This document shows positions 18,261 to 27,063 of a stretch of DNA of 64,000 nt, in pieces. The stretch spans positions 1,240,001 to 1,304,000 of the forward strand of contig NZ_CP162023.1 in the NCBI RefSeq assembly GCF_041320275.1. The letters run 5' to 3'. A program made the translations under genes and the position numbers. The stretch comes from Mumia sp. Pv4-285 (GTDB lineage Bacteria; Actinomycetota; Actinomycetes; Propionibacteriales; Nocardioidaceae). How positions within the stretch are numbered: position 1 is the stretch's first letter; each line of letters begins with the position of its first letter. The notes under the pieces are model-generated. The model was not told the DNA's origin, searched no databases, and saw only the letters and a list, made by a program, of their open reading frames with translations.

Positions 18261-18306
18261 CGCCGTTTCTAGTACGGCGTACTAGTACGGCGTACTAGAA
18301 ACGGCG
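18261..18306. repeat. 46-base near-perfect palindrome with two overlapping operator-like units
   Basis: The 46 bases read almost identically on both strands, with only the two central GGC triplets unpaired. Inside are two overlapping copies of TAGTACGGCGTACTA (18270-18284 and 18283-18297). It lies between the convergent stops of the VanW gene (18219) and the GNAT gene (18356). It could be a bidirectional terminator, but the AT-rich stem and repeated units look more like a tandem regulator site. Confidence 0.75.
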
Positions 18307-18325
18307 CGAGCACTCTGTGAAATTC

Positions 18326-18349
18326 GTTCGGACGTTCGGACGTTCGGAC
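18326..18349. repeat. Three tandem copies of an 8-base unit
   Basis: GTTCGGAC is repeated three times without gaps, 20 bases after the palindrome and 6 bases before the GNAT stop codon. Each unit is itself close to a half palindrome. It could be slippage-prone sequence or a binding array; nothing decides between them. Confidence 0.8.
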
Positions 18350-18355
18350 GGTGGG

Positions 18356-19351
18356 TCACGCGGGCGGAGCGACGTACTGGTACGAGTGGTGCGTCACGAA
18401 CCCGTACCGCCCGTAGAGCGTGAGCGCCGGCGTGTTCTGGCGCATCGTCTGCAGGTAGACCTTGTCGGCGCCGTGGTCGGCCGCCCAGCTCGTGCACTCC
18501 TCCAGGAGGCGTGCCGCGTGTCCTCGTCGGCGTGCGTGCGGCAGCGTGTGGACGCTGGAGAGACCGGCCCACTCGCCCGTCACGACGATGCGGGCGACGG
18601 CCTCGACGCCGTCGGTGCCCTCGACCAGAGCGAACCCGACGACCGGTGGTGAGGCCAGCACGTAGCCGACGTCTTCGGGGACCCCGCGGGTGTCGCGCTC
18701 CGCTGCGGCGAGCCAGGCGTCGGTGAGTGCGTCGTCGACACGGACCGTCGCCGTACCCGTCGACGACGCTCCCGACGCAGACTCGATCGTCGCGACGTCG
18801 GCGACCTGGACCACGGCGTGGTCGCGGGTCCCGCTGATGCCGGCCCATCCTGCCGCCGCGAACCGTGCGGCCCAGACGGTCTCGTCGATGACCTGCGCCT
18901 TCACCGGGAGGTCGTGCGCGGCGTAGTAGGCCTGGACGAGCGCGAGCGCCTCGGGCAGGGGCGTACCGGGGTCGCCGTGCACCGCGACCGAGTTGGCTCG
19001 CCCCGTGAAGCCGCCGGAGGCGCGGAGCGTCCACTCGCCGAGCGGCTCGGAGAACCGGGGTGGCCAGCCGCGGGTGCAGATCCGCGCGAGCTCCTCCGGC
19101 GAGTAGTCGAGCGCCGGCCGGGTCCTGACCCGTGCACGACCGTCCGGGACCGGCTTCGCTGCGACCACGTCTGCGGCTGCCACGTGCACCTCGGAGCCGT
19201 CGCGACGCTGGATGCGCAGCTGCACGCCGTCGTGCTCGAGCAGGCGTCCGACCACGTCGGTGAAGGCCGGGCCGCCGGACGGTCCGCGCTCTCCCGGGAC
19301 GGTCGACCGGATGACGACTCGGTGCCCGACGAGGGTGTCGAAACGGCTCAC
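18356..19351 (-). CDS. Two-domain GNAT acetyltransferase (Rv0428c-like)
   Basis: 331 residues. Residues 1-65 form a small SH3-like beta domain (G-H-R-V-V-I-R-S, then G-R-L-L-x-x-D-G). The middle is a degenerate acetyltransferase-like region, and the last 130 residues are an active-looking GNAT domain with the acetyl-CoA loop R-R-R-G-H-A and the closing L-Y-G-R-Y-G-F motif. This layout matches the actinobacterial Rv0428c family. The acceptor is unknown. GTG 19351 has GAGGAG eight bases upstream. Palindromes containing ACGGCGT flank the gene on both sides. Confidence 0.85.
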   Translation of the reverse strand: MSRFDTLVGHRVVIRSTVPGERGPSGGPAFTDVVGRLLEHDGVQLRIQRRDGSEVHVAAADVVAAKPVPDGRARVRTRPALDYSPEELARICTRGWPPRFSEPLGEWTLRASGGFTGRANSVAVHGDPGTPLPEALALVQAYYAAHDLPVKAQVIDETVWAARFAAAGWAGISGTRDHAVVQVADVATIESASGASSTGTATVRVDDALTDAWLAAAERDTRGVPEDVGYVLASPPVVGFALVEGTDGVEAVARIVVTGEWAGLSSVHTLPHARRRGHAARLLEECTSWAADHGADKVYLQTMRQNTPALTLYGRYGFVTHHSYQYVAPPA

Positions 19352-19373
19352 GGGTAGGCTCCTCGGTGAAATT

Positions 19374-19386
19374 GGAACGGCGTTCC
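19374..19386. promoter_or_regulatory. Operator-like palindrome in the GNAT/fdxA divergent region
   Basis: GGAACGGCGTTCC has perfect 6-base arms around a single base. It lies 22 bases upstream of the GNAT start and 85 bases upstream of fdxA. Its core ACGGCGT is shared with the two units of the palindrome downstream of the GNAT gene. Confidence 0.5.
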
Positions 19387-19430
19387 GTCCGTAAGTCGGA
19401 CCTCATGAACGGACCCTCTCCGCCGAGGGT

Positions 19431-19436
19431 GATACT
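19431..19436 (+). promoter_or_regulatory. Candidate -10 element of fdxA
   Basis: GATACT, preceded by TG as an extended -10, lies 35 bases upstream of the fdxA start, leaving a short leader that carries the ribosome site GAAGGAG. No convincing -35 is visible. Confidence 0.5.
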
Positions 19437-19471
19437 AGTTCCGACAGCTCGACAGAAGGAGTGGACCCCTC

Positions 19472-19795
19472 GTGACGTATGTCATCGCTCAGCCGTGCGT
19501 GGACCTGAAGGACCGTGCCTGCGTGGACGAGTGTCCGGTCGACTGCATCTACGAAGGCAAGCGGATGCTCTACATCCATCCCGACGAGTGCGTCGACTGC
19601 GGCGCATGTGAGCCGGTGTGCCCTGTGGAGGCGATCTTCTACGAAGACGACACTCCCGAGGAGTGGAAGGACTACTACACCGCCAACGTCGATTTCTTCG
19701 ACGACCTGGGCTCGCCCGGCGGTGCCGCCAAGATGGGGGCGATCGACAAGGATCACCCGATGATCGCAGCACTGCCCCCGCAGAACCAGGACTGA
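19472..19795 (+). CDS. fdxA: Seven-iron ferredoxin
   Basis: 107 residues. The first Cys set (near residues 9-21, ending C-P-V-D-C) fits a [3Fe-4S] cluster, and C-V-D-C-G-A-C-E-P-V-C-P fits a [4Fe-4S] cluster. Length and the acidic C-terminal extension match actinobacterial FdxA/FdxC, a soluble electron carrier. GTG 19472 has GAAGGAG about 12 bases upstream. Its stop overlaps the dapC start by one base; fdxC-dapC is a recurring pair in actinobacteria. Confidence 0.93.
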   Translation: MTYVIAQPCVDLKDRACVDECPVDCIYEGKRMLYIHPDECVDCGACEPVCPVEAIFYEDDTPEEWKDYYTANVDFFDDLGSPGGAAKMGAIDKDHPMIAALPPQNQD

Positions 19796-20955
19796 TGCTC
19801 GACCCGACGTCGTCGGCGCCGTCACGCCCGAGCGCGGCGGCGCGTCTGTCCTCGCGGGCGGTCTCGCGGCGTCTTCCCGACTTTCCGTGGGACTCCCTCG
19901 CCGAGGTGAAGGCGGTGGCGGCCGCGCACCCCGACGGCATCGTCGACCTCTCGATCGGTACGCCGGTCGACTCCTCGCCGCTGGTCGCCCAGACAGCGCT
20001 GGCGGCGGCGGCCGATGCGCCGGGATACCCGCTGACGGTCGGTACGCCCGCGCTGCGGAGGGCAGCCGTCGACTGGCTCGCCCGTAGGCACGGCGTGAAC
20101 GGGCTGGGCGTCGACGGCGTCATCCCCGCGATCGGTTCCAAGGAGCTGATCGGGGCGATGGCGCTGCACCTCGGCCTCGGTCCGGGCGACACGGTCGTGA
20201 TCCCCGAGCTCGCCTACCCGACGTACGAGGTCGGTGCCCGCCTCGCCGGATGCGACGTCGTCGTCTCGGACTCCACCGTCGCGCTCGGTCCGTCGTCGCC
20301 CGCGCTGATGTGGATCAACTCGCCGTCAAACCCGAGCGGCCGTGTCCTCGGCGCCGACCACCTCCGCAAGACGCTCGCCTGGGCACGCGAGCGCGGCGTG
20401 CTGCTGATCTCCGACGAGTGCTACCTCGACTGCGCGTGGGAGGCGACGCCGCAGTCGATCCTGCACCCCGACATCAACGGTGGCTCCCACGAGGGCATCC
20501 TCGCGGTCCACTCGCTGTCGAAGCGGTCCAACCTCGCGGGCTACCGTGCGGCGTTCGTCGCTGGTGACCCCGCCATCGTCAAGGAGCTGCTCGAGGTCCG
20601 CAAGAACCTCGGTCTCATCATGCCGGCGCCGATCCAGCACGCGATGAAGGCCACGCTCGACGACGATGCCCACGCCGACGCGCAGCACGCGTCGTACGCC
20701 GCCCGCCGCGCCGTGCTGCGCGACGCCCTGCTCGCTGCCGGCTTCCGGATCGACCACTCCGAGGCCGCGCTCTACCTGTGGGCGACCCGCGACGAGCCGG
20801 CCCTCGACACCGTGGCTGCGCTCGCGGAGATCGGTGTCCTCGTCGCCCCGGGCAGCTTCTACGGCGCTGCCGGCGCCCGCCACGTACGGGTGGCGTTCAC
20901 GGCGACCGACGAACGGGTCGCCGCGGCCGCGCAGCGCCTCGCATCGTTCGCCTGA
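19795..20955 (+). CDS. dapC: Succinyldiaminopimelate transaminase
   Basis: A 386-residue PLP enzyme of fold type I that makes N-succinyl-LL-2,6-diaminopimelate from the keto acid with glutamate as donor. Motifs: I-N-S-P-S-N-P-S-G, S-D-E-C-Y, and the Schiff-base Lys in H-S-L-S-K-R-S-N-L-A-G-Y. The pairing with fdxA and the nearby dapD and dapE make DapC a firm call over other class I aminotransferases. ATG 19795 overlaps the fdxA stop. Confidence 0.93.
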   Translation: MLDPTSSAPSRPSAAARLSSRAVSRRLPDFPWDSLAEVKAVAAAHPDGIVDLSIGTPVDSSPLVAQTALAAAADAPGYPLTVGTPALRRAAVDWLARRHGVNGLGVDGVIPAIGSKELIGAMALHLGLGPGDTVVIPELAYPTYEVGARLAGCDVVVSDSTVALGPSSPALMWINSPSNPSGRVLGADHLRKTLAWARERGVLLISDECYLDCAWEATPQSILHPDINGGSHEGILAVHSLSKRSNLAGYRAAFVAGDPAIVKELLEVRKNLGLIMPAPIQHAMKATLDDDAHADAQHASYAARRAVLRDALLAAGFRIDHSEAALYLWATRDEPALDTVAALAEIGVLVAPGSFYGAAGARHVRVAFTATDERVAAAAQRLASFA

Positions 20956-21081
20956 GACCGCGACGCGCCGACCGCGCCTGCGTGTCGGATCTGGGCGGAT
21001 GGCCGCCGAACTTCGATAGCCTCACCAGGAGAGCGGGGGGACAGCATCCCTGCGACGTTGCGCAACGGAGGAGATCGGTCG

Positions 21082-22122
21082 ATGAGCGACCCCCAGAACC
21101 CTCCCGGCGGCGAGCCGAACGACGGCGAGCCGCCGGTCAACGATCCCTCGAGCGGTGAGCCGCCGAGCGGGCCACCGCCCTATCAGCCTCCCCCGGGACC
21201 CCCCGGAGGTGGATACCCGCCTCCGCCGCAGGGCCCGCCGCAGGGACCACCGCCCGGTGGTGGCGGCTACGGATCGCCGCCGCAGGGCCCGCCGCCCGGA
21301 GGTGGCTACGGACCGCCGCCGCAGGGTCCGCCGCCCGGTGGCGGCGGCTACGGCCCGCCGCAGGGTCCGCCAGGAGGCGGCGGTTACCCGCCGCCCCCGC
21401 CCGGCGGCTACGGCCCGCCGCCCGGCTACACCGGCGGCCCTGAGTCGTACGGTCAGCCGCAAGGCCTGAGCGTCGGCGACGCCATCTCGTACGGCTGGAA
21501 CAAGTTCAAGGACAACTGGGGCGTCTGGGTCGGCATCACCCTGGTCTTCTTCGTGATCCAGCTCGTCATCGGCGGCATCGGCACCGCTGCGCAGTCCGGT
21601 AGCGACAGCGCGATCGACAACGGTGTGTGGGCGGCGGCCGGCGGCTTCTCGTTCCTCGCGCTGGTCTTCAACCTGCTCAACACGCTCGTCAGCTGGTTCA
21701 TGCAGGCAGCCCAGACCAGGGGTGCCTTGTCCGAGACCGAGGGGCGCAAGCCGGGGTTCGGTGACTTCTTCCAGTGGGGTGACCACGCTGGCAAGGTCGT
21801 CCTGACCTTCCTGCTGCTCGCCGTGCTGTCGTTCGTCGGGCTGCTGCTGTGCATCCTGCCGGGCATCATCTTCATCTTCTTCGCCTGGTACACGCTGTGG
21901 TTCGTGATGGACCAGGGGCAGAGCCCGATCGACGCGCTGCAGTCGAGCTTCCGGCTCGTCGGCAACAACCTCGGTCCGGTGTTCCTGCTGGCGCTGGCCC
22001 TGATCGGCATCAACATCCTGGGTGCGATCCCGTGCGGCCTCGGCCTGCTCGTGACCATCCCGATGACGCTGATCGCGACCGGCTACAGCTACAAGTTCCT
22101 CACCCGTCAGCCCATCGCCTGA
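21082..22122 (+). CDS. Membrane protein with Pro/Gly-rich N-terminal tail
   Basis: 346 residues. Residues 1-125 are low complexity, built from repeats such as P-P-P-G-G-G-G-Y-G-P-P-Q-G. The rest has about five or six membrane helices, beginning with a W-N-K-F-K-D-N-W-G-V-W motif as in DUF975-like and glycerophosphoryl-phosphodiesterase membrane-domain proteins. Start ATG 21082 has GGAGGAG upstream. TAGCCT at about 21017 is a possible -10. The tail may bind partner proteins at the membrane; the function is unknown. Confidence 0.8.
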   Translation: MSDPQNPPGGEPNDGEPPVNDPSSGEPPSGPPPYQPPPGPPGGGYPPPPQGPPQGPPPGGGGYGSPPQGPPPGGGYGPPPQGPPPGGGGYGPPQGPPGGGGYPPPPPGGYGPPPGYTGGPESYGQPQGLSVGDAISYGWNKFKDNWGVWVGITLVFFVIQLVIGGIGTAAQSGSDSAIDNGVWAAAGGFSFLALVFNLLNTLVSWFMQAAQTRGALSETEGRKPGFGDFFQWGDHAGKVVLTFLLLAVLSFVGLLLCILPGIIFIFFAWYTLWFVMDQGQSPIDALQSSFRLVGNNLGPVFLLALALIGINILGAIPCGLGLLVTIPMTLIATGYSYKFLTRQPIA

Positions 22123-22135
22123 CGCAGCACCACTG

Positions 22136-22178
22136 ACGTCGTCCCGGATGAGGTCCCGACCCTCATCCGGGACGACGT
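22136..22178. terminator. Strong bidirectional hairpin terminator
   Basis: An 18-base perfect stem (22136-22153 with 22161-22178) has a 7-base loop. It lies between the convergent stops at 22122 and 22184, so it can end both transcripts. Confidence 0.88.
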
Positions 22179-22183
22179 TCGGC

Positions 22184-23161
22184 TCAGGCGACGTCGACGT
22201 GCACGTGGTCGCGGTGCTCGAGGATGGCGCGGTCTCCGTCACGGTCCGGCACCGTGTACTCGCGCCAGCCTTGCGGCGAGCGGCGCGCGGTCCAGATCTT
22301 CGCGTCGAAGATGACCGTGGCGATGCCGAGCCGGTCGGCGTTCGCGACGAGGTACTGCGCGACCGCCCAGCCGTGCCGGTTGGTCTCGGGCGAGATCGGC
22401 CGGAAGAACACGTCCACGGCCTTTCCCTCGTAGTGCTTCGAGCCTTCGGAGTGGCCCGTGCTCACGCCCTCGGGCGCGTAGCCCCCCGTCGGCATGCGGC
22501 CGAACGACTGCCGCAGGTCGACGCGTACGGCCTCCGCCGCCGGCGTCAGGCCGTTCGCGCCGGGAGCACCCGGAGCGGCGTCCGCGGGCTCGATCTCACA
22601 CGTGAAGGCCGCGGGGGAGTTCCCAGTCAACGCCGACGCCAGCGCGCGGCCGTACGCCTCGTGGTCGGCGTACGCCTCGGGGAACCCCGACCGCTGGACC
22701 GCCTGCGCGGCCTCGGTCACCGACATCGACCGGTAGCCGTCGATCTTCTCCAGGCCGTCGTAGAAGCGGTTGATCGCGTACCGCGGACGCATGATCTGCT
22801 CCGGGGTTCCCCACCCCTGTGAGGGCCGCTGCTGGAAGAGGCCCAGCGAGTCACGGTCGCCGTAGTCGATGTTGTGGAGCTTCGACTCCTGGTACGCGGT
22901 GGCGATGGCGATCGTGACGGCGCGCGCCGGCAGCCCACGGCGTACGGCGATCGCGGCGATGAGCGACGCGTGCTCGGCCTGCTCGAGGTCGAGCGTCGCG
23001 GTGGTCTCCCCGACCTCGACACGGCACTCCTCGGCGCGGAGCTGAGGGACGAAGCCGCTCCTGGCGAGGACGACGATGCCTGCGGCGACCACCCCCACGA
23101 GAAGGAGCAGCACGAGCAGGACGATGCCGCCACGACCCGAGCGTCGTGCGGTGGCGTCCAT
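22184..23161 (-). CDS. Membrane-anchored cell-wall hydrolase-like protein
   Basis: 325 residues. A helix at about 14-34 anchors it. Residues 55-190 resemble a lysozyme/transglycosylase fold (A-T-A-Y-Q-E-S-K-L, S-L-G-L-F-Q-Q-R-P). The C-terminal 100 residues resemble M15-type D-Ala-D-Ala peptidases, with metal-ligand-like S-K-H-Y-E-G-K-A-V-D-V and the terminal H-R-D-H-V-H-V-D-V. Relatives are often annotated heavy metal transporter, which the sequence does not support. It is the next gene after dapD on the same strand (5 bases apart), so co-expression is likely. Confidence 0.72.
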   Translation of the reverse strand: MDATARRSGRGGIVLLVLLLLVGVVAAGIVVLARSGFVPQLRAEECRVEVGETTATLDLEQAEHASLIAAIAVRRGLPARAVTIAIATAYQESKLHNIDYGDRDSLGLFQQRPSQGWGTPEQIMRPRYAINRFYDGLEKIDGYRSMSVTEAAQAVQRSGFPEAYADHEAYGRALASALTGNSPAAFTCEIEPADAAPGAPGANGLTPAAEAVRVDLRQSFGRMPTGGYAPEGVSTGHSEGSKHYEGKAVDVFFRPISPETNRHGWAVAQYLVANADRLGIATVIFDAKIWTARRSPQGWREYTVPDRDGDRAILEHRDHVHVDVA

Positions 23162-23166
23162 GGCAG

Positions 23167-24102
23167 TCAGTTGGCGTGCAGCGCTGCGTTGAGCTCGATG
23201 CCGGCACCGGTGCGCGGGCGCACCTCGATCCGGCCGGTCTCCGAGTTCGTCAGGAACAGCAGGCCGTCCTGCCCTGACAGCTCGGCGGCCTTCACGACGT
23301 TGCCGTCGGGCAGCGTCACCTTGGAGCCGGCCGTCACGTAGCAGCCGGCGGCGACGACGCAGTCGTCTCCGAGCGAGATGCCGATGCCGGCGTTGGCGCC
23401 GAGCAGGCAGTTGCGGCCGAGGCTGATGACCTGCTTGCCGCCGCCCGACAGCGTGCCCATGATCGACGCGCCCCCACCGACGTCGGTGCCGTCACCCACG
23501 ACGACGCCTGCGCTGACGCGGCCCTCCACCATCGCGTGTCCGAGGGTGCCGGCGTTGAAGTTCACGAAACCCTCGTGCATGACGGTCGTCCCCTCGGCGA
23601 GGTGGGCGCCGAGACGCACGCGGTCGGCGTCGCCGATGCGTACGCCGGTGGGGAGCACGTAGTCGGTCATCCGCGGGAACTTGTCCACGCTGGTCACCGA
23701 GACGTGGAGACCAGCAGCGCGGGCCCGCAGCCGGGTCTGCTCGAAGCCGGCGACGGCGCACGGACCGATCGTCGTCCACACGACGTTGGCCAGGACCCCG
23801 AAGAGCCCGTCGAGGTTCGTGCCGTGGGGCTGGACGATGCGGTGCGACAGGAGGTGAAGCCGCAGGTAGGCGTCGTACGCGTCGGCGACCGGCGCAGCCA
23901 GGTCCGCCACCTCTGTACGGACGAAGGTCCGCCGCACCTCGCGCACGTCGTCCGTGCCCTCGAGCGCCGTGAGCCCCGTCGGCTCCGCGGTGCCGTCGTA
24001 CGAGCCGAGCGCCGGGTTCGGGTACCAGACGTCGAGGACGGTCCCGTCCTCGGTCAGCGTGGCGATGCCGTAGGCCCAGGCGGACTGCGCAGTGGAGGTC
24101 AT
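23167..24102 (-). CDS. dapD: Tetrahydrodipicolinate N-succinyltransferase
   Basis: A 311-residue enzyme of the left-handed beta-helix superfamily that uses succinyl-CoA to succinylate tetrahydrodipicolinate in lysine/diaminopimelate synthesis. Hexapeptide repeats run from about residue 155 ([14 protein letters not shown]) to 275. The long N-terminal domain is that of the actinobacterial DapD group. ATG 24102 has TAACCT seven bases upstream. It is divergent from dapE across 75 bases. Confidence 0.94.
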   Translation of the reverse strand: MTSTAQSAWAYGIATLTEDGTVLDVWYPNPALGSYDGTAEPTGLTALEGTDDVREVRRTFVRTEVADLAAPVADAYDAYLRLHLLSHRIVQPHGTNLDGLFGVLANVVWTTIGPCAVAGFEQTRLRARAAGLHVSVTSVDKFPRMTDYVLPTGVRIGDADRVRLGAHLAEGTTVMHEGFVNFNAGTLGHAMVEGRVSAGVVVGDGTDVGGGASIMGTLSGGGKQVISLGRNCLLGANAGIGISLGDDCVVAAGCYVTAGSKVTLPDGNVVKAAELSGQDGLLFLTNSETGRIEVRPRTGAGIELNAALHAN

Positions 24103-24177
24103 GCGGGCCAGGTTATCGAGCAGCCCCCAGCGAGCCGCGCCACCCGGTACGGCCATGGGCGTGATGGGATGGGCGGC

Positions 24178-25260
24178 ATGGTCTCTCTCGATCTCGACGC
24201 CGACGTCGTGTCGCTCACGGCAGCCCTCGTCGACGTCCCCTCCGAGAGCCGCGAGGAAGCGGTGATCGCCGATGCCGTGGAGACCGCGCTGCGCGCCTAC
24301 CCGCACCTCGACGTGGTGCGCGACGGGCACACCGTCGTGGCGCGCACCAGCCTCGGGCGTGACAGCCGCGTGGTCGTCGCCGGCCACCTCGACACCGTGC
24401 CCGCCAACGACAACATGCCTTCCCGCCTCGACGGCGACCAGCTCTGGGGCCTCGGCTCGTGCGACATGAAGGGTGGCGTCGCGGTCGCCCTCCGCGCCGC
24501 TGCGCAGGTTCCCGCGCCCGTCCGCGACGTCACGTACGTGTTCTACGAGGCGGAGGAGGTCGAGGCGTCGGCCAACGGGCTCGGTCGCCTCGCCCGCGAA
24601 CGGCCGGAGCTGCTGGCCGGAGACTTCGCCATCCTCATGGAGCCCTCGAACGCGGTGATCGAGGCCGGCTGCCAGGGCGTGCTGCGTGTCGACGTGATCG
24701 CCCGCGGGGAGCGTGCCCACGTGGCGCGATCCTGGACGGGCGCCAACGCCATCCACCTGTTGGAGCCGGTGCTCCAGCGCCTGGTCGCCGCCGTCCGTCG
24801 CACGCCGATCATCGACGGTCTCACCTACCACGAGGGCCTCAACGCGGTCGCGATCAGCGGCGGTGTCGCCTCGAACGTCGTGCCCGACGAGGCGCGCGTC
24901 TCGTTGAGCTACCGCTTCGCGCCCGACCGCACCGAGGCCGAGGCGCTCGAGTACCTCGAAGGCCTGTTCTCGGGGTTCGAGCTGGTCGTCACGGACTCCG
25001 CACCCGCGGCGGCGCCCGGCCTCGACCGGCCGGCAGCGGCGGCGTTCGTCCGCGCGATGGGCGTCGAGGTGAACCCGAAGTTCGGGTGGACCGACGTCGC
25101 GCAGTTCACCGCGATCGGCGTCCCCGCCGTCAACTTCGGACCGGGTGACCCGCTGCTCGCCCACAAGCAGGACGAGCGTGTCCCCGTCGACCAGCTGCGC
25201 CTGACGGAGCAGCGCCTGTTCGGCTGGCTGCGGGGCGACCAAGGAGGACGTGATGAGTGA
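24178..25260 (+). CDS. dapE: Succinyl-diaminopimelate desuccinylase
   Basis: A 360-residue M20 metallopeptidase. Metal ligands: [16 protein letters not shown], the E-A-E-E pair, and the distal His in L-L-A-H-K-Q-D-E. It releases succinate to give LL-diaminopimelate, needed for lysine and cell-wall cross-links. Divergence from dapD supports this over other M20 peptidases. ATG 24178 has no clear ribosome site or TANNNT element, so the start is less certain. Confidence 0.92.
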   Translation: MVSLDLDADVVSLTAALVDVPSESREEAVIADAVETALRAYPHLDVVRDGHTVVARTSLGRDSRVVVAGHLDTVPANDNMPSRLDGDQLWGLGSCDMKGGVAVALRAAAQVPAPVRDVTYVFYEAEEVEASANGLGRLARERPELLAGDFAILMEPSNAVIEAGCQGVLRVDVIARGERAHVARSWTGANAIHLLEPVLQRLVAAVRRTPIIDGLTYHEGLNAVAISGGVASNVVPDEARVSLSYRFAPDRTEAEALEYLEGLFSGFELVVTDSAPAAAPGLDRPAAAAFVRAMGVEVNPKFGWTDVAQFTAIGVPAVNFGPGDPLLAHKQDERVPVDQLRLTEQRLFGWLRGDQGGRDE

Positions 25261-26008
25261 CGAAGCACGCGACGAGCTGGACCCGGAGCCTCGCGACGAC
25301 GAGCGGATCAAGGGCCCGGTGCTGCTGCGTCGTGACCAGATCCCGTCCACGACGACCGACCAGCGGCTGCTGGACGACTCGGGGCGGGCGGCCTGGCTGC
25401 ACACCGACCCGTGGCGCGTGATGAGGATCCAGGCCGAGTTCGTCGAGGGGTTCGGGGCGCTGGCCGAGCTCGGTCCGGCGGTCAGCGTCTTCGGCTCCGC
25501 GCGCACCAAGCCCGACTCGCCCTACTACGCGGCGGCGCAGGAGCTCGGGCGGCGCTTCGCCGAGGCCGGGATCGGCGTCATCACCGGCGGAGGCCCCGGC
25601 ATCATGGCGGCCGCGAACCGCGGCGCGTGCGAGGCGGGCGGTGTGTCCGTCGGCCTCGGCATCGAGCTGCCCTTCGAGGAGCGGATGAACCCCTGGGTCG
25701 ACCTGGGGGTCCACTTCCGCTACTTCTTCGCCCGCAAGACGATGTTCGTGAAGTACGCGCAGGGGTTCGTGGTCTTCCCCGGCGGTTACGGCACGTTCGA
25801 CGAGCTCTTCGAGGCGTTGACGCTCGCGCAGACCCGCAAGGTGACGCAGTTCCCCGTGGTCCTCTACGGGACGCCGTACTGGTCAGGCCTCATCGACTGG
25901 CTCCGGGACTCGGTCCTCGAGCACGGTGCGATCGCGGCGGCAGACGTCGACCGGCTGATCGTGACCGACGATCTCGAGGAGGTCGTCGGGCAGTTCGTAC
26001 CGTCCTGA
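25253..26008 (+). CDS. LOG-family protein (cytokinin-riboside phosphate phosphoribohydrolase-like)
   Basis: 251 residues. The Rossmann-like LOG fold is clear: [20 protein letters not shown], and the catalytic P-G-G-Y-G-T-F-D-E motif. LOG enzymes cut nucleoside 5'-monophosphates to a base plus ribose-5-phosphate; bacterial substrates are mostly unsettled. ATG 25253 has AAGGAGG six bases upstream and overlaps the dapE end by 8 bases, so it is coupled to dapE as in mycobacteria. Confidence 0.9.
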   Translation: MSDEARDELDPEPRDDERIKGPVLLRRDQIPSTTTDQRLLDDSGRAAWLHTDPWRVMRIQAEFVEGFGALAELGPAVSVFGSARTKPDSPYYAAAQELGRRFAEAGIGVITGGGPGIMAAANRGACEAGGVSVGLGIELPFEERMNPWVDLGVHFRYFFARKTMFVKYAQGFVVFPGGYGTFDELFEALTLAQTRKVTQFPVVLYGTPYWSGLIDWLRDSVLEHGAIAAADVDRLIVTDDLEEVVGQFVPS

Positions 26009-26059
26009 CGTGCCCTGTGCGGCACAATCAGGGGGACAAGCTCGAGGGACGGAGAACAC

Positions 26060-26659
26060 GTGCGGGTCTCGTCGGAGAAGCGACGCGAACAGCTCATCGA
26101 GGCCGCGCTGGTGGTCGCCAAGCGTGAGGGCGTCGGCGGCGTGAGCACCCGTACGGTCGCCGCCGAGGCCGGCGCCACCCCTGGGATCGTCCACTACGTC
26201 TTCTCCTCGATGGAGGAGCTGCTGCGCGCGATGATCTCGCGGATGGCAGAGGACTACGTCGTCAGCGTCAGCGAGCTGCCCCCGCCTGAGGAGGCGGACG
26301 TCACCACCCTCCTCGAGGCGAGCTTCAACCACATGTGGTCCGACGTCGAGGGCGATCCCGAGGGTCACCTGCTGACCTTCGAGGTCGCCGCCCACGCCCT
26401 GCGCAACGCCGGCTTCGACGACCTCGCGCGCTGGCAGTACGACACCTACCGCGCGGTGGCCGCACGGGCGCTGGAGCAGGTCGCGGAGGTGTGCCGGATC
26501 GAGTGGGCGGTGCCGGTCGAGCTGCTCTCGCGGATGGTCGTGGTGATCAACGACGGCGTCGTCCTGGCCTGGCTCGTGGACCGCGATGCCGCGAAGGCGC
26601 GCGAGGTGTACGAGACCTTCATCGGCCAGTTCGCGAAGTTCGCGAAGCCGGTCGACTAG
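26060..26659 (+). CDS. TetR-family transcriptional regulator
   Basis: 199 residues. The N-terminal HTH (residues 8-55, with S-T-R-T-V-A-A-E-A-G-A-T-P-G-I-V-H-Y-V-F) is typical TetR, followed by an all-helical ligand domain. GTG 26060 has GGAGA eight bases upstream. It follows the LOG gene after 51 bases and may share its transcript. No clear target beyond its own region is visible. Confidence 0.9.
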   Translation: MRVSSEKRREQLIEAALVVAKREGVGGVSTRTVAAEAGATPGIVHYVFSSMEELLRAMISRMAEDYVVSVSELPPPEEADVTTLLEASFNHMWSDVEGDPEGHLLTFEVAAHALRNAGFDDLARWQYDTYRAVAARALEQVAEVCRIEWAVPVELLSRMVVVINDGVVLAWLVDRDAAKAREVYETFIGQFAKFAKPVD

Positions 26660-26712
26660 TCCGCCCGGCGGTCGCGGTGCCGGTCGTCGGAGGTCCGTGG
26701 CACGATCGTGGC

Positions 26713-27063
26713 GTGATCTGGATCGGAGTGGTCGTCGTCGCGGTGCTCGTGGGCGCTGCCGTCACGTGGGTCGCCGGACGCACCGGTGCTCTCGCGCCGC
26801 TGCCGTCCTCGCGCCGAGACGTCCTGGTCCCTGCTGAGGGTGAGCTCACGGTCGAGGATCTCCGGGCGGTCCGGTTCAGCTGGGCGTGGCGCGGCTACGC
26901 CCGCGACGAGGTGGACGCGCTGCTCGCGCGGCTGGAGCACGACCTGTCGTCCCGTGGCGCCGAGTCGGAGGTGGTCGAGGCGCCTCCGGCAGCCGAGGCC
27001 GCCGACGTGCCGTCTGAGGCCGCCGGCGATCCTGTCGAGGAGCGCGGTGACGGCGGTGAGTGA
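26713..27063 (+). CDS. Small membrane protein with DivIVA-like motif
   Basis: 116 residues: one membrane helix at about 2-20, then the DivIVA-family motif F-S-W-A-W-R-G-Y-A-R-D-E-V-D-A-L-L, then an acidic disordered tail. DivIVA/Wag31-type modules mark curved membranes at cell poles. Related short proteins sit just upstream of tag in actinobacteria. The 3' end overlaps the Tag gene by 17 bases. Function unproven. Confidence 0.8.
   Translation: MIWIGVVVVAVLVGAAVTWVAGRTGALAPLPSSRRDVLVPAEGELTVEDLRAVRFSWAWRGYARDEVDALLARLEHDLSSRGAESEVVEAPPAAEAADVPSEAAGDPVEERGDGGE

Noticed and set aside
22184-23161. Heavy metal transporter
   Set aside because: Only one membrane helix and no transport motif are seen.
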